Of a DNA stretch of 15,160 nt, positions 6,298 through 12,553 are shown piece after piece (position 1 is the stretch's first letter; every line of letters starts with the position of its first letter). Source of the DNA: a bacterium (GTDB lineage: Bacteria; Patescibacteriota; Patescibacteriia; Magasanikbacterales; GWA2-37-8). The stretch covers positions 1 to 15,160 of the forward strand of contig JAJYIJ010000012.1 in the NCBI GenBank assembly GCA_021790135.1, in the 5' to 3' direction. The notes beneath the pieces were generated by a model, which was not told where the DNA came from, ran no database searches, and worked only from the letters and a program-made list of their open reading frames with translations. Both the position numbers and the translations under genes were made by a program.

Positions 6298-7086
6298 ATG
6301 TTATTTGTTAAAAATTTAGTTAAAAAATTTGGAGATTTTACTGCCGTTGATGATATCTCTTTTCGGATTGAAAAGGGAGAGTTTGTGGCTTTTTTGGGGC
6401 CAAATGGGGCAGGAAAAACGACTTCAATAAAAATGTTCACCACCCTGCTTCATCCCACCAGCGGCACGATTGAATTGAATGGCATCAATCCGGTCAAGGA
6501 TACTTTTGACGCGCGGCGTTCGTTTGGAATCGTTTTTCAGGATCCGAGCCTGGATGACGAACTGACTGCTTATGAAAATATTGAGATTCATGCCGTGCTA
6601 TACAAAATCCCCAAAAAAGATCGGCCTGGTCGTATTAAAGAGCTATTGAATTTTGTGGAATTATGGGAGCGCCGAAATAATTTAGTTAAAACTTTTTCCG
6701 GGGGAATGAAAAGACGGTTAGAAATTGCCCGCTCCCTGATGCACCAGCCAGCGATTCTTTTTTTGGATGAGCCGACTTCCGGTCTTGATCCGCAGACGCG
6801 CAACCATATGTGGGAATACATTCAACGTTTGAACCGGGAACAACAAATGACGGTGGTATTCACCACGCATTACATGGAAGAGGCGGCGAAGTTTGCCCGT
6901 AAAATTATTATCATTGATCACGGTAAAAAAATTGAGGAGGGCACACCAGATGAATTGATTAAAAAGGCTCACGCCTCCACTCTGGAAGATGCTTTTTTAA
7001 ATTTTACCGGTCATGATATCCGCGAGGAGACCGCCAGCGCCGCCGATCGTATGCGGCAACGGCGGCAGGCGTGGAGAGGGAAATAA
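6298..7086 (+). CDS. ABC-2 type exporter ATPase subunit (DrrA/CcmA-like)
   Basis: A 262-residue ATPase with all core motifs: Walker A GPNGAGKTT (34-42), Q-loop Gln81, a signature FSGGMKRRLEIAR (133-145, with FSGG in place of LSGG), Walker B ILFLDE (153-158) and the switch His191 in TTH. The C-terminal 40 or so residues after about 220 are charged and extend beyond the ATPase core, as in DrrA-type ATPases. It should bind ATP on the cytosolic side and power the permease encoded 9 bp downstream. The substrate is unknown; related pairs export drugs, lipids or polysaccharides. The start at 6298 has a TATG context and lies about 40 bp after a clear promoter. Confidence 0.88.
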   Translation: MLFVKNLVKKFGDFTAVDDISFRIEKGEFVAFLGPNGAGKTTSIKMFTTLLHPTSGTIELNGINPVKDTFDARRSFGIVFQDPSLDDELTAYENIEIHAVLYKIPKKDRPGRIKELLNFVELWERRNNLVKTFSGGMKRRLEIARSLMHQPAILFLDEPTSGLDPQTRNHMWEYIQRLNREQQMTVVFTTHYMEEAAKFARKIIIIDHGKKIEEGTPDELIKKAHASTLEDAFLNFTGHDIREETASAADRMRQRRQAWRGK

Positions 7087-7095
7087 CAAATTATT

Positions 7096-7842
7096 ATGTC
7101 CACTATTTATATTCTCTGGCTTCGTCAATTGAAACGCTATCTGCGTTCCAAAGCGCGCATTGTCGGATCGCTTGCCCAGCCGCTATTGTTTCTGGTGGCA
7201 ATGGGTTTTGGTTTCGGACCGTTTTTCCAAAAAGCCGGCCAGGGGAATTATATGGAATTTCTTTCTCCGGGCATTATCGCCATGAGCATTCTTTTTACCG
7301 CCATTTTTACCGGCATCGATATGATTTGGGACCGCCAATTTGGTTTTTTAAAAGAAACTTTTGTCGCGCCGGTGCCGCGCAGCTACATTATTACCGGTCG
7401 CGTTTTGGGTGGCGCCACGGTGGCCGCCATTCAGGGGGCGATCGTTTTGGCTTTGACATTTATTTTCGGTTTTCGGGTCGGCAACTGGTTTTTAATCCCG
7501 GCCACTCTTGTCATCATGCTGGTGGTGGCAACACTTTTTGCCGCGCTTGGTTCGGCCATCGCCACGCAGCTCGAAGATATGCAGGGTTTTCAATTGATTA
7601 TGAATTTTTTAGTGATGCCCATGTTTTTCTTTTCTGGAGCGTTGTTTCCACTCAATGGATTGCCGTCGATTTTAACCATTGTTGCGCGTTTTGACCCCAT
7701 GACGTATGGTGTGGATTCTCTGCGTGTCCTCCTGACCTCGGCGGGTGGTATGGCTCTTTCTCCCAGCATTATTGTTCTCTTTGTTCTGGCTGCCGGACTG
7801 CTCTGGCTTACCACTGTTTTGTTTTCCAGGATGGAGTTGTAA
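7096..7842 (+). CDS. ABC-2 type exporter permease subunit
   Basis: A 248-residue membrane protein with about six helices and the ABC-2 permease plan. A basic N-terminus (LRQLKRYLRSKAR) leads into helix 1 (IVGSLAQPLLFLVAMGFGFG). The segment LKETFVAPVPRSYIITGRVLGG (about 90-111) is a typical DrrB/NodJ-type cytosolic coupling stretch. Near residues 175-200 is NFLVMPMFFFSGALFPLNGLP, which matches the conserved FxSGxxFPxxxLP element before the last helices. It pairs with the ATPase 9 bp upstream. The start at 7096 has a TATG context; a GGAGAGGG stretch upstream is too far away to serve as a ribosome site. Confidence 0.87.
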   Translation: MSTIYILWLRQLKRYLRSKARIVGSLAQPLLFLVAMGFGFGPFFQKAGQGNYMEFLSPGIIAMSILFTAIFTGIDMIWDRQFGFLKETFVAPVPRSYIITGRVLGGATVAAIQGAIVLALTFIFGFRVGNWFLIPATLVIMLVVATLFAALGSAIATQLEDMQGFQLIMNFLVMPMFFFSGALFPLNGLPSILTIVARFDPMTYGVDSLRVLLTSAGGMALSPSIIVLFVLAAGLLWLTTVLFSRMEL

Positions 7843-7880
7843 ACAGGTATTGCAAAGACTCTCAATTTTAAAAACTAACG

Positions 7881-7913
7881 CCCCCAATCCTTATTGGCTA
7901 TTTGGGAGTTTTT
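7881..7913. terminator. Possible weak bidirectional terminator
   Basis: CCCCCAA (from 7881) can pair with TTTGGGAG (7901-7908) with one mismatch around a 12-base loop. A short T-run follows on the plus strand (7909-7913), and on the minus strand a TTAGTTTTTAAAA stretch follows. It would end the ABC exporter transcript and the tRNA-His transcript, which converge here. The stem is short, so this is tentative. Confidence 0.4.
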
Positions 7914-7934
7914 GTTGAAGACGACAGTTGCGTG

Positions 7935-8007
7935 GGTGGCCACCGGGAATTGAACCCGGATTGCGAGAGCCACAATCTCGCGTAATAACCATTATACCAT
8001 GGCCACC
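7935..8007 (-). tRNA. tRNA-His(GTG)
   Basis: Read on the minus strand, this folds into a full cloverleaf. The acceptor stem is GTGGCCA/TGGCCAC, the anticodon stem CGAGA/TCTCG has loop TTGTGGC giving anticodon GTG, and the T arm is CCGGG-TTCAATT-CCCGG. An extra G at -1 (position 8007) faces C73 (7935), the identity element of histidine tRNA. The bases after C73 are CAC, so CCA is not encoded. Confidence 0.95.
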
Positions 8008-8026
8008 ATATATGTTGGTGCGTGGG

Positions 8027-8055
8027 ATTATATACCAGACTTATAAAAAAAACAA
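8027..8055 (-). promoter_or_regulatory. Promoter for tRNA-His
   Basis: On the minus strand there is a -35 box TTGTTT (8050-8055), 17 bp, and a perfect -10 box TATAAT (8027-8032). Transcription would start near 8020, about 13 bp before the tRNA. Confidence 0.7.
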
Positions 8056-8065
8056 GGTAACGGTT

Positions 8066-8094
8066 TTGTCACCGCCCTAAAAATATGCTATGCT
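8066..8094 (+). promoter_or_regulatory. Promoter reading toward pilin paralog 8, antisense to tRNA-Arg
   Basis: TTGTCA (8066-8071), 17 bp, then TATGCT (8089-8094) preceded by TGC, an extended -10 element. Transcription would start near 8101 and run through the tRNA-Arg gene in antisense before reaching the gene at 8237. The leader would begin near the small dyad AGCC-AATA-GGCT. No better promoter for the downstream gene was seen. Confidence 0.5.
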
Positions 8095-8105
8095 AGCCAA
8101 TAGGC

Positions 8106-8180
8106 TGGTGACCCCGCAAGGAATCGAACCTTGATCCAGAGCTTAGAAGGCTCTTGTTCTATCCGTTGAACTACGGGGTC
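8106..8180 (-). tRNA. tRNA-Arg(TCT), CCA encoded
   Basis: On the minus strand it forms a cloverleaf. The acceptor stem is GACCCCG/CGGGGTC, the anticodon stem AGAGC/GCTCT has loop CTTCTAA giving anticodon TCT (reads AGA), and the T arm is of the type CAAGG-TTCGATT-CCTTG. The 3' end is A73 followed by CCA at 8106-8108. Encoded CCA is notable because tRNA-His and tRNA-Leu in this window lack it. Confidence 0.95.
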
Positions 8181-8193
8181 CAAAACAGTTTTC

Positions 8194-8222
8194 ATCATAC
8201 GGTTTTTTCCCACAAAAATCAA
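8194..8222 (-). promoter_or_regulatory. Promoter for tRNA-Arg
   Basis: On the minus strand TTGATT (8217-8222), 17 bp, then TATGAT (8194-8199). The start would be near 8187, about 7 bp before the mature tRNA 5' end. Confidence 0.65.
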
Positions 8223-8236
8223 GATATAAAAATTGT

Positions 8237-8965
8237 ATGCGAAAAAGGATACTCCCACTGTTGGTGCTCATAGGCAGTTTTTTATTTTTAGTAGCGCCGG
8301 CCTCCGCTCAATTTAATAATGGCAATTTCGGTTTGAAGGAATTTGCGGGAGCAGCTAATTATACGGGTCCTGCTTCAGGAGGGGCGACAGGGTTGAATGT
8401 CTATGAGCTGATCGCGTTGGGTGTAGAAATATTTTTGTCTATCCTTGAATTTTTATTTTTCGGATTAATGGTGTACGCAGGCATCCGCTGGATGACCGCC
8501 CGCGGCAGCGAAGAGTACATTACGAAGGCTAAAGACATAATGCAGGCGGCAGTTATTGGTTTTATTTTGGTTTTAGCCGCCTATGCCTTGACGGCGTTTA
8601 TATTTAATAAATTGAATACAGGTTCAGCTACATCAGGCAGTACCACTCCGGCCACCCCCGTTCGTTGTTCGAATACCGGCTTGACTGATCCTTGTACCAA
8701 TAAGAATGTGAATGATGGTTGCAGCCTATTTTCCACTGGCGGTGCGGGGACATGCATTCAAAATGCTGGCCAAAGTTCATGCCAGTGTATGCCGACCAGT
8801 TCCTTACCGCCAGCCTCGACAAATAATGCCTGCTCGCAAGCTCATGGAGTTTGCGAGGACGCGGTTACCTGTCAGTCACCCCCCAATCAGGCTTCTACTG
8901 ATCAAGCAGCGATTAATGCTTGCGGAGCTAATCAAGTTTGTTGCGTACCCCAGAGTTCACCTTGA
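8237..8965 (+). CDS. VirB2/TrbC-like pilin family protein, paralog 8, with twelve-cysteine tail
   Basis: A 242-residue protein and the longest of the family here. The signal peptide is residues 1-24 (APASA), helix 1 about 56-82, the loop YAGIRWMTARGSEEYITKAK (80-99), and helix 2 about 102-124. A Ser/Thr/Pro/Gly-rich linker (126-142) leads into about 95 residues with twelve cysteines: 144, 153, 162, 173, 182, 184 and then 199, 206, 212, 229, 235, 236. The second set of six ends in CC, as in paralogs 3, 4 and 5, so the tail looks like two modules. The loop has GSEE in place of GNEE. It is separated from the main array by about 4.5 kb and has its own candidate promoter. The role is inferred: a membrane-anchored or assembled pilin-like subunit presenting a disulfide-rich domain outside the cell. 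Confidence 0.82.
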   Translation: MRKRILPLLVLIGSFLFLVAPASAQFNNGNFGLKEFAGAANYTGPASGGATGLNVYELIALGVEIFLSILEFLFFGLMVYAGIRWMTARGSEEYITKAKDIMQAAVIGFILVLAAYALTAFIFNKLNTGSATSGSTTPATPVRCSNTGLTDPCTNKNVNDGCSLFSTGGAGTCIQNAGQSSCQCMPTSSLPPASTNNACSQAHGVCEDAVTCQSPPNQASTDQAAINACGANQVCCVPQSSP

Positions 8966-8990
8966 CAAATTTGTTCATGTTTGCTATTCT
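8962..8990 (+). promoter_or_regulatory. Strong extended -10 promoter for rpsO
   Basis: Consensus TTGACA (8962-8967), 17 bp, then TATTCT (8985-8990) preceded by TGC. The -35 box overlaps the stop codon of paralog 8. Transcription would start near 8997, leaving a leader of nearly 80 nt. Confidence 0.75.
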
Positions 8991-9003
8991 TGGGTGGTTA
9001 TTA

Positions 9004-9048
9004 TTCCCCTTTAAATAAAGGGAACGAACCGGCCAAGACATGCCTTGG
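9004..9048 (+). promoter_or_regulatory. Structured rpsO leader (candidate S15 autoregulatory site)
   Basis: Two hairpins are visible in the leader. TTCCCCTTT (9004-9012) pairs with AAAGGGAA (9017-9024) with one bulged C. CCAAG (9033-9037) pairs with CTTGG (9044-9048) around a 6-base loop. S15 is known to repress its own mRNA through structured leaders in several bacteria, with no shared fold between groups, so an autoregulatory role is an inference. Confidence 0.4.
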
Positions 9049-9074
9049 TTGCGCTCGCTAACATGTATGCATGT

Positions 9075-9446
9075 ATGATGGATACTAAGAAAAAACAGGC
9101 CATAATTAAAAAATATCAAACTCATGCCGGCGACACCGGATCGAGCGAGGTGCAGGTGGCAATTTTGACCGCCGAGATCGACGAGCTCATCACCCACCTC
9201 AAAATGCACCCAAAGGATCATTCTTCGCGGCGTGGATTGCTCCGAAAAGTATCGAGCCGTCGGCATCTGATGCGGTATCTTAAAAAAGAGAACCCGACCA
9301 GTTACGAGACGCTTTTAAAAAAATTGAAAATTAAACAGGCGCGTGCAATAGCTAAACCTGGTGCTGGTCAAGGAGATGCCGACGAAGAGATTGTCGAAGA
9401 GGAAACTGAATTAATGGAAAAAGAAAATGAAATCGCCAACAGTTAA
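9075..9446 (+). CDS. rpsO: Ribosomal protein S15 (uS15) with acidic C-terminal extension
   Basis: A 123-residue protein. Residues 1-89 match the S15 fold, with the family motifs HAGDTGSSEVQVAILT (17-32), HPKDHSSRRGLLRKVSSRRHLMRYLK (45-70, the 16S rRNA-binding helix-turn region) and the final helix to about 89. S15 binds the central domain of 16S rRNA early in 30S assembly. The usual length is 88-89 residues; here about 34 more follow, strongly acidic (DADEEIVEEETELMEKENE). The frame stays open upstream of several start codons, but the ATG at 9075 has the TATG context and gives a normal S15 N-terminus (MMDTKKKQ; ATG 9078 is also possible). The last 20 bp overlap the next gene. Confidence 0.93.
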   Translation: MMDTKKKQAIIKKYQTHAGDTGSSEVQVAILTAEIDELITHLKMHPKDHSSRRGLLRKVSSRRHLMRYLKKENPTSYETLLKKLKIKQARAIAKPGAGQGDADEEIVEEETELMEKENEIANS

Positions 9447-10011
9447 AAAAGTTCATCCTTTAAAACACCCCGACCAGCGCGTCGGTGTGTTTATTGATAT
9501 ACAAAACTTGTATTACAGCGCAAAAAATTTATTTGGTTCGAAAGTGAATTTCGGCGCTATCGTGAAAGAGGCGACGGCTGGGCGTAAGTTAATCCGAGCG
9601 ATTGCTTACGTCATCTCCACCGAAAGCAAAGAAGAGCAGCCATTTTTCGATGCATTGTATAACATGGGCATCGAAACTCGCGAAAAGCCCTTGCAGATTT
9701 TTTATGGTGGAGAAAAAAAGGGTGATTGGGATGTTGGTTTGACGATTGACGCTATTCGTTTGTCGGCAGCGGTGGATGCCGTGGTGATCGTGAGTGGTGA
9801 TGGAGATTATGTGCCGCTTGTCGAATATTTGCGCAACCAGGGCAAGCAGGTAGAAATTGCGGCGTTTGGCGAAACGACATCAACGAAGCTGATTGACGCG
9901 GCCGATGACTTTATGGATCTGAGCCAAGACAAAGCGAAGTTTCTTATTTTTGATCGCCGCTATCGGCCAAGTCGACCCTCAGCTGTTACCGCAAATAGAA
10001 AAAATACTTAA
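9427..10011 (+). CDS. NYN domain protein (LabA/DUF88-like, PIN-fold putative ribonuclease)
   Basis: A 194-residue protein. It has the NYN acidic set: FIDIQN (22-27, Asp24), GDWDVGLTIDAI (99-110, Asp100, Asp102, Asp108) and VSGDGDYVPLV (122-132, Asp125 and Asp127). NYN domains have a PIN-like fold, and these acidic residues are expected to bind metal for RNA cleavage. Activity has not been shown for every member. The N-terminus is basic, and the C-terminal 25 or so residues are rich in Arg. It begins inside the rpsO coding region (20-bp overlap), so its translation may be coupled to rpsO. It is the only complete gene here with no T before the ATG. Its place between rpsO and pnp suggests a job in RNA processing or turnover. 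Confidence 0.85.
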   Translation: MKSPTVKKVHPLKHPDQRVGVFIDIQNLYYSAKNLFGSKVNFGAIVKEATAGRKLIRAIAYVISTESKEEQPFFDALYNMGIETREKPLQIFYGGEKKGDWDVGLTIDAIRLSAAVDAVVIVSGDGDYVPLVEYLRNQGKQVEIAAFGETTSTKLIDAADDFMDLSQDKAKFLIFDRRYRPSRPSAVTANRKNT

Positions 10012-10071
10012 GGTTTTCGGCAAATTTTATAAAGTAATTTATTTATACAAAGGCATGGTTCGCGGACATGG

Positions 10072-10123
10072 AGACCATATTGGTCTTTAGCTCGTGAATC
10101 ATGCTCCTCCACCGAAAGGTGGA
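10072..10123 (+). promoter_or_regulatory. Structured pnp leader with GNRA-loop hairpin
   Basis: Two perfect stems lie in the 128-bp gap before pnp. AGACCA (10072-10077) pairs with TGGTCT (10081-10086) around a 3-base loop. TCCACC (10108-10113) pairs with GGTGGA (10118-10123) around GAAA, a GNRA tetraloop. In Escherichia coli the pnp leader is processed by RNase III and then controlled by PNPase itself. A similar role here is inferred only from position and structure. Confidence 0.45.
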
Positions 10124-10139
10124 TAAGCAGTTTCAATGT

Positions 10140-12371
10140 ATGGACACAAAACATTGGTCAATGGAGTGGGCCGGCCGTACGCTCAGCGTGGAAATCGGCC
10201 ATTTTTCTTTGCAGGTGAATGCCTCCTGCACCGTTCGCTATGGCGATACGGTTATTTTGGCAACGGCGACAATGAGCAAAAAGACCCGGGAAGGAATCGA
10301 TTTTTTCCCGCTCATGGTCAATTTTGAAGAAAAGTTGTATGCCGCCGGCAAAATCAAAGGCAGCCGTTTCATTAAACGAGAAGGTCGCCCAACGGAAGAA
10401 GCAATTCTTTCCGGCCGTTTGGTTGACCGTTCCATCCGTCCGCTCTTCAATCCGGAAATGCGTAACGATGTGCAAGTTATCTTGACGGTGCTTTCCTATG
10501 ATGGAGAAAGTGATCCACAAATACCGTCGCTTCTGGCCGCTTCAATTGCGCTTTCTTTATCCGACATTCCTTGGGCCGGCCCCATCGCTGGTTTGCGTCT
10601 TGGCAAGGTTGGTGGACAGTGGAAAATAAACCCGAGTGTTAAAGAGCGTGAAACCGCCGAAGGCGACGTTGTTATTGCCGGTACAATGGAAAAATTGATC
10701 ATGGTGGAAGCGGGTTGCCGTGAAATTCCGGATAGCGAGTTGCCCCCGGCCATGCAGCAAGCAGCCAGGGAGCTTCAGCCAATCGTCGAATTCATTAACA
10801 AGATTACGAATGAAGCTGGCCGGAAGAAGATTGATTTCGCTGCCCATCAGACAACTGATGAAAAAGAGTCGGCAATTCGGACAGCAGAGAAAATGGTAAA
10901 AGAAATGGTGGCGGCGCATGTCGATGATTGGATTTTCGATTCGGTCAAACCTGGTCGGGCGGAACGGATGGCAATGGTCGAAAGATTTTCTCGAGCTGCA
11001 GAGGAATTAATGACCACAAAGGAGATCGAAAGCGACATTCAGAAAGTTGTTCTTGGTCGTGTTAAAATGTATGTTGAAGATTATATCAGCCAGGCAATTT
11101 TAGATTCGGAACGACGGCTTGATGGAAGAAAATTAACCGACATTCGTCCACTCAATATTGAAGTTGGTCTTTTGCCGCGTACGCACGGTACTGGCATGTT
11201 CATGCGCGGCGATACCCAAGTTTTGTCAGTCGTGACTCTTGGTGCGCCCGGCGATGTGCAGACCCTCGATACCATGGAAGAAGAAGGCAAAAAACGTTAT
11301 ATGCATCATTATAGTGACAGCCCCGCCACCTATGGTGAAACGGGACCACTACGTGGACCAGGTAATCGAGCCATTGGACACGGCGCACTCGCAGAACGCG
11401 CCCTTGAACCGGTTTTGCCTCCAGAAACGGATTTCCCCTATGCTATTCGGGTTGTATCGGAAGTGCTTGGTTCGAATGGTTCCAGTTCCATGGCTTCGAC
11501 GTGTGGTTCAACCTTAGCGCTTATGGACGCTGGCGTGCCGATCAAGAAACCGGTGGCCGGTATTGCCATGGGTCTGGCTTCGGATATGGATAAAGGTTCT
11601 TGGAAGGTATTGACTGATTTGCAAGACATTGAAGATGGTCCAGGTGGCATGGATTTTAAAATTACCGGCACGCGTGACGGTATTACCGCCATCCAGATGG
11701 ATACCAAAACGCATGGTTTGACCTGGGATATTGTTGAACAAACGTTTAAGCAATCACGGGAAGCGCGGTTGAAAATTATCGAGGCAATGGCAGGAATTTT
11801 AGCTGCACCGCGAAAGGAGCTGTCGCCCTATGCGCCGCGCATTGTAACGATTATGATTAATCCGGATAAAATTCGTGATGTTATTGGCCCGGGCGGTAAA
11901 ATGATTAACAAAATTATTGCGGAAACGGGTGTTGCTATCGATATTGAAGACGATGGTCGGGTCTGTGTGACCTCAACCGATGCTGTTGGCATGGAAAAGG
12001 CCGTAACCTGGGTGAAACAATTGACGCATGAGGTCACTGCTGGCGAAGAGTATGAAGGTACGGTCGCTCGTCTTGAAGATTTTGGAGCTTTCGTGAATAT
12101 TTTGCCGGGACAAGATGGTTTGGTGCATGTATCGGAAATTGCTTGGCAACGTACAAATCGCCCGAGTGACGTCTTAAAGATCGGCGATAAAGTAAAAGTG
12201 TTGGTGAAGGAAATTGACAACCTCGGTCGCATCAATCTTTCAATGAAGGCACTTCTGCCCAAGCCGGAAGGTTATGTCGAACGGCCACCAATGGATCATG
12301 GTCCGCGTCGCCATTCGGGTGGATTTGGTGGCGGACATGGCGGCCAGCGTCCTCCTCGTCGAGATTTTTAA
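10140..12371 (+). CDS. pnp: Polyribonucleotide nucleotidyltransferase (PNPase)
   Basis: A 743-residue enzyme that degrades RNA 3' to 5' with phosphate, usual length about 700-750. The order of domains is first RNase PH domain (about 8-225), helical linker (about 240-320), second RNase PH domain (about 325-555), KH domain (about 565-630, GPGGK at 583-587) and S1 domain (635-703). The catalytic second domain has SNGSSSMAS (445-453) and IEDGPGGMDFK (497-507). Asp499, Asp505 and Lys507 match the metal and phosphate site of the E. coli enzyme (Asp486, Asp492, Lys494). The C-terminal 30 residues are rich in Gly, Arg and His, an RNA-binding type tail. The frame begins earlier (10101), but the ATG at 10140 has the TATG context and lies after the leader hairpins. 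A strong terminator follows. Confidence 0.96.
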   Translation: MDTKHWSMEWAGRTLSVEIGHFSLQVNASCTVRYGDTVILATATMSKKTREGIDFFPLMVNFEEKLYAAGKIKGSRFIKREGRPTEEAILSGRLVDRSIRPLFNPEMRNDVQVILTVLSYDGESDPQIPSLLAASIALSLSDIPWAGPIAGLRLGKVGGQWKINPSVKERETAEGDVVIAGTMEKLIMVEAGCREIPDSELPPAMQQAARELQPIVEFINKITNEAGRKKIDFAAHQTTDEKESAIRTAEKMVKEMVAAHVDDWIFDSVKPGRAERMAMVERFSRAAEELMTTKEIESDIQKVVLGRVKMYVEDYISQAILDSERRLDGRKLTDIRPLNIEVGLLPRTHGTGMFMRGDTQVLSVVTLGAPGDVQTLDTMEEEGKKRYMHHYSDSPATYGETGPLRGPGNRAIGHGALAERALEPVLPPETDFPYAIRVVSEVLGSNGSSSMASTCGSTLALMDAGVPIKKPVAGIAMGLASDMDKGSWKVLTDLQDIEDGPGGMDFKITGTRDGITAIQMDTKTHGLTWDIVEQTFKQSREARLKIIEAMAGILAAPRKELSPYAPRIVTIMINPDKIRDVIGPGGKMINKIIAETGVAIDIEDDGRVCVTSTDAVGMEKAVTWVKQLTHEVTAGEEYEGTVARLEDFGAFVNILPGQDGLVHVSEIAWQRTNRPSDVLKIGDKVKVLVKEIDNLGRINLSMKALLPKPEGYVERPPMDHGPRRHSGGFGGGHGGQRPPRRDF

Positions 12372-12378
12372 AGGAATT

Positions 12379-12412
12379 AAAATCCCGCTCTTCGTAAAGA
12401 GCGGGATTTTTT
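12379..12412. terminator. Strong intrinsic terminator after pnp, likely bidirectional
   Basis: A 14-bp perfect stem (12379-12392 with 12397-12410) closes on a CGTA loop and runs into a T-stretch on the plus strand. On the minus strand the same hairpin is followed by TTTTAATTCC, so it could also stop the transcript arriving from the trxB side. It starts 7 bp after the pnp stop. Confidence 0.92.
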
Positions 12413-12422
12413 GTCTTTCTGA

Positions 12423-12451
12423 TTGATTTTTTTGGCTGTTAATGATTAAAT
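12423..12451 (+). promoter_or_regulatory. Candidate promoter for tRNA-Leu
   Basis: TTGATT (12423-12428), 17 bp, TTAAAT (12446-12451). The start would be near 12458, about 8 bp before the tRNA. The -10 box is only a 4/6 match. Confidence 0.45.
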
Positions 12452-12465
12452 AGTTGCCGGGCTTT

Positions 12466-12547
12466 GGGCAAGTGGCGGAATTGGTATACGCGCATGGCTT
12501 AGGACCATGTTCCGAAAGGATTGAGGGTTCGAGTCCCTCCTTGCCCA
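12466..12547 (+). tRNA. tRNA-Leu(TAG)
   Basis: A class II cloverleaf with acceptor stem GGGCAAG/CTTGCCC, anticodon stem CATGG/CCATG with loop CTTAGGA (anticodon TAG, reads CUA), a long variable arm (TCC-GAAA-GGA) and T arm GAGGG-TTCGAGT-CCCTC. A73 is at 12547 and is followed by CGC, so CCA is not encoded. It ends 6 bp from the convergent trxB stop. Confidence 0.95.
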
Positions 12548-12553
12548 CGCATT

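Noticed and set aside
6260..6319. Short leader ORF of 19 codons overlapping the ATPase start
   Set aside because: It begins at the predicted transcript start but lacks the TATG context, has no known leader peptide features, and could occur by chance.
8225..8230. TATAAA just before paralog 8 as a leaderless promoter
   Set aside because: No -35 box at suitable spacing (GTTTTT only). The extended -10 promoter at 8066-8094 is better, although a leaderless start cannot be excluded.
10101..10139. Upstream ATG for pnp giving a 13-residue longer protein
   Set aside because: It lies in the leader, just before the GNRA hairpin, and its extra residues do not resemble PNPase N-termini.
11828..12262. 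Minus-strand open frame of 144 codons inside pnp
   Set aside because: It is the shadow of the well-conserved KH and S1 domains on the other strand and shows no recognisable protein features.
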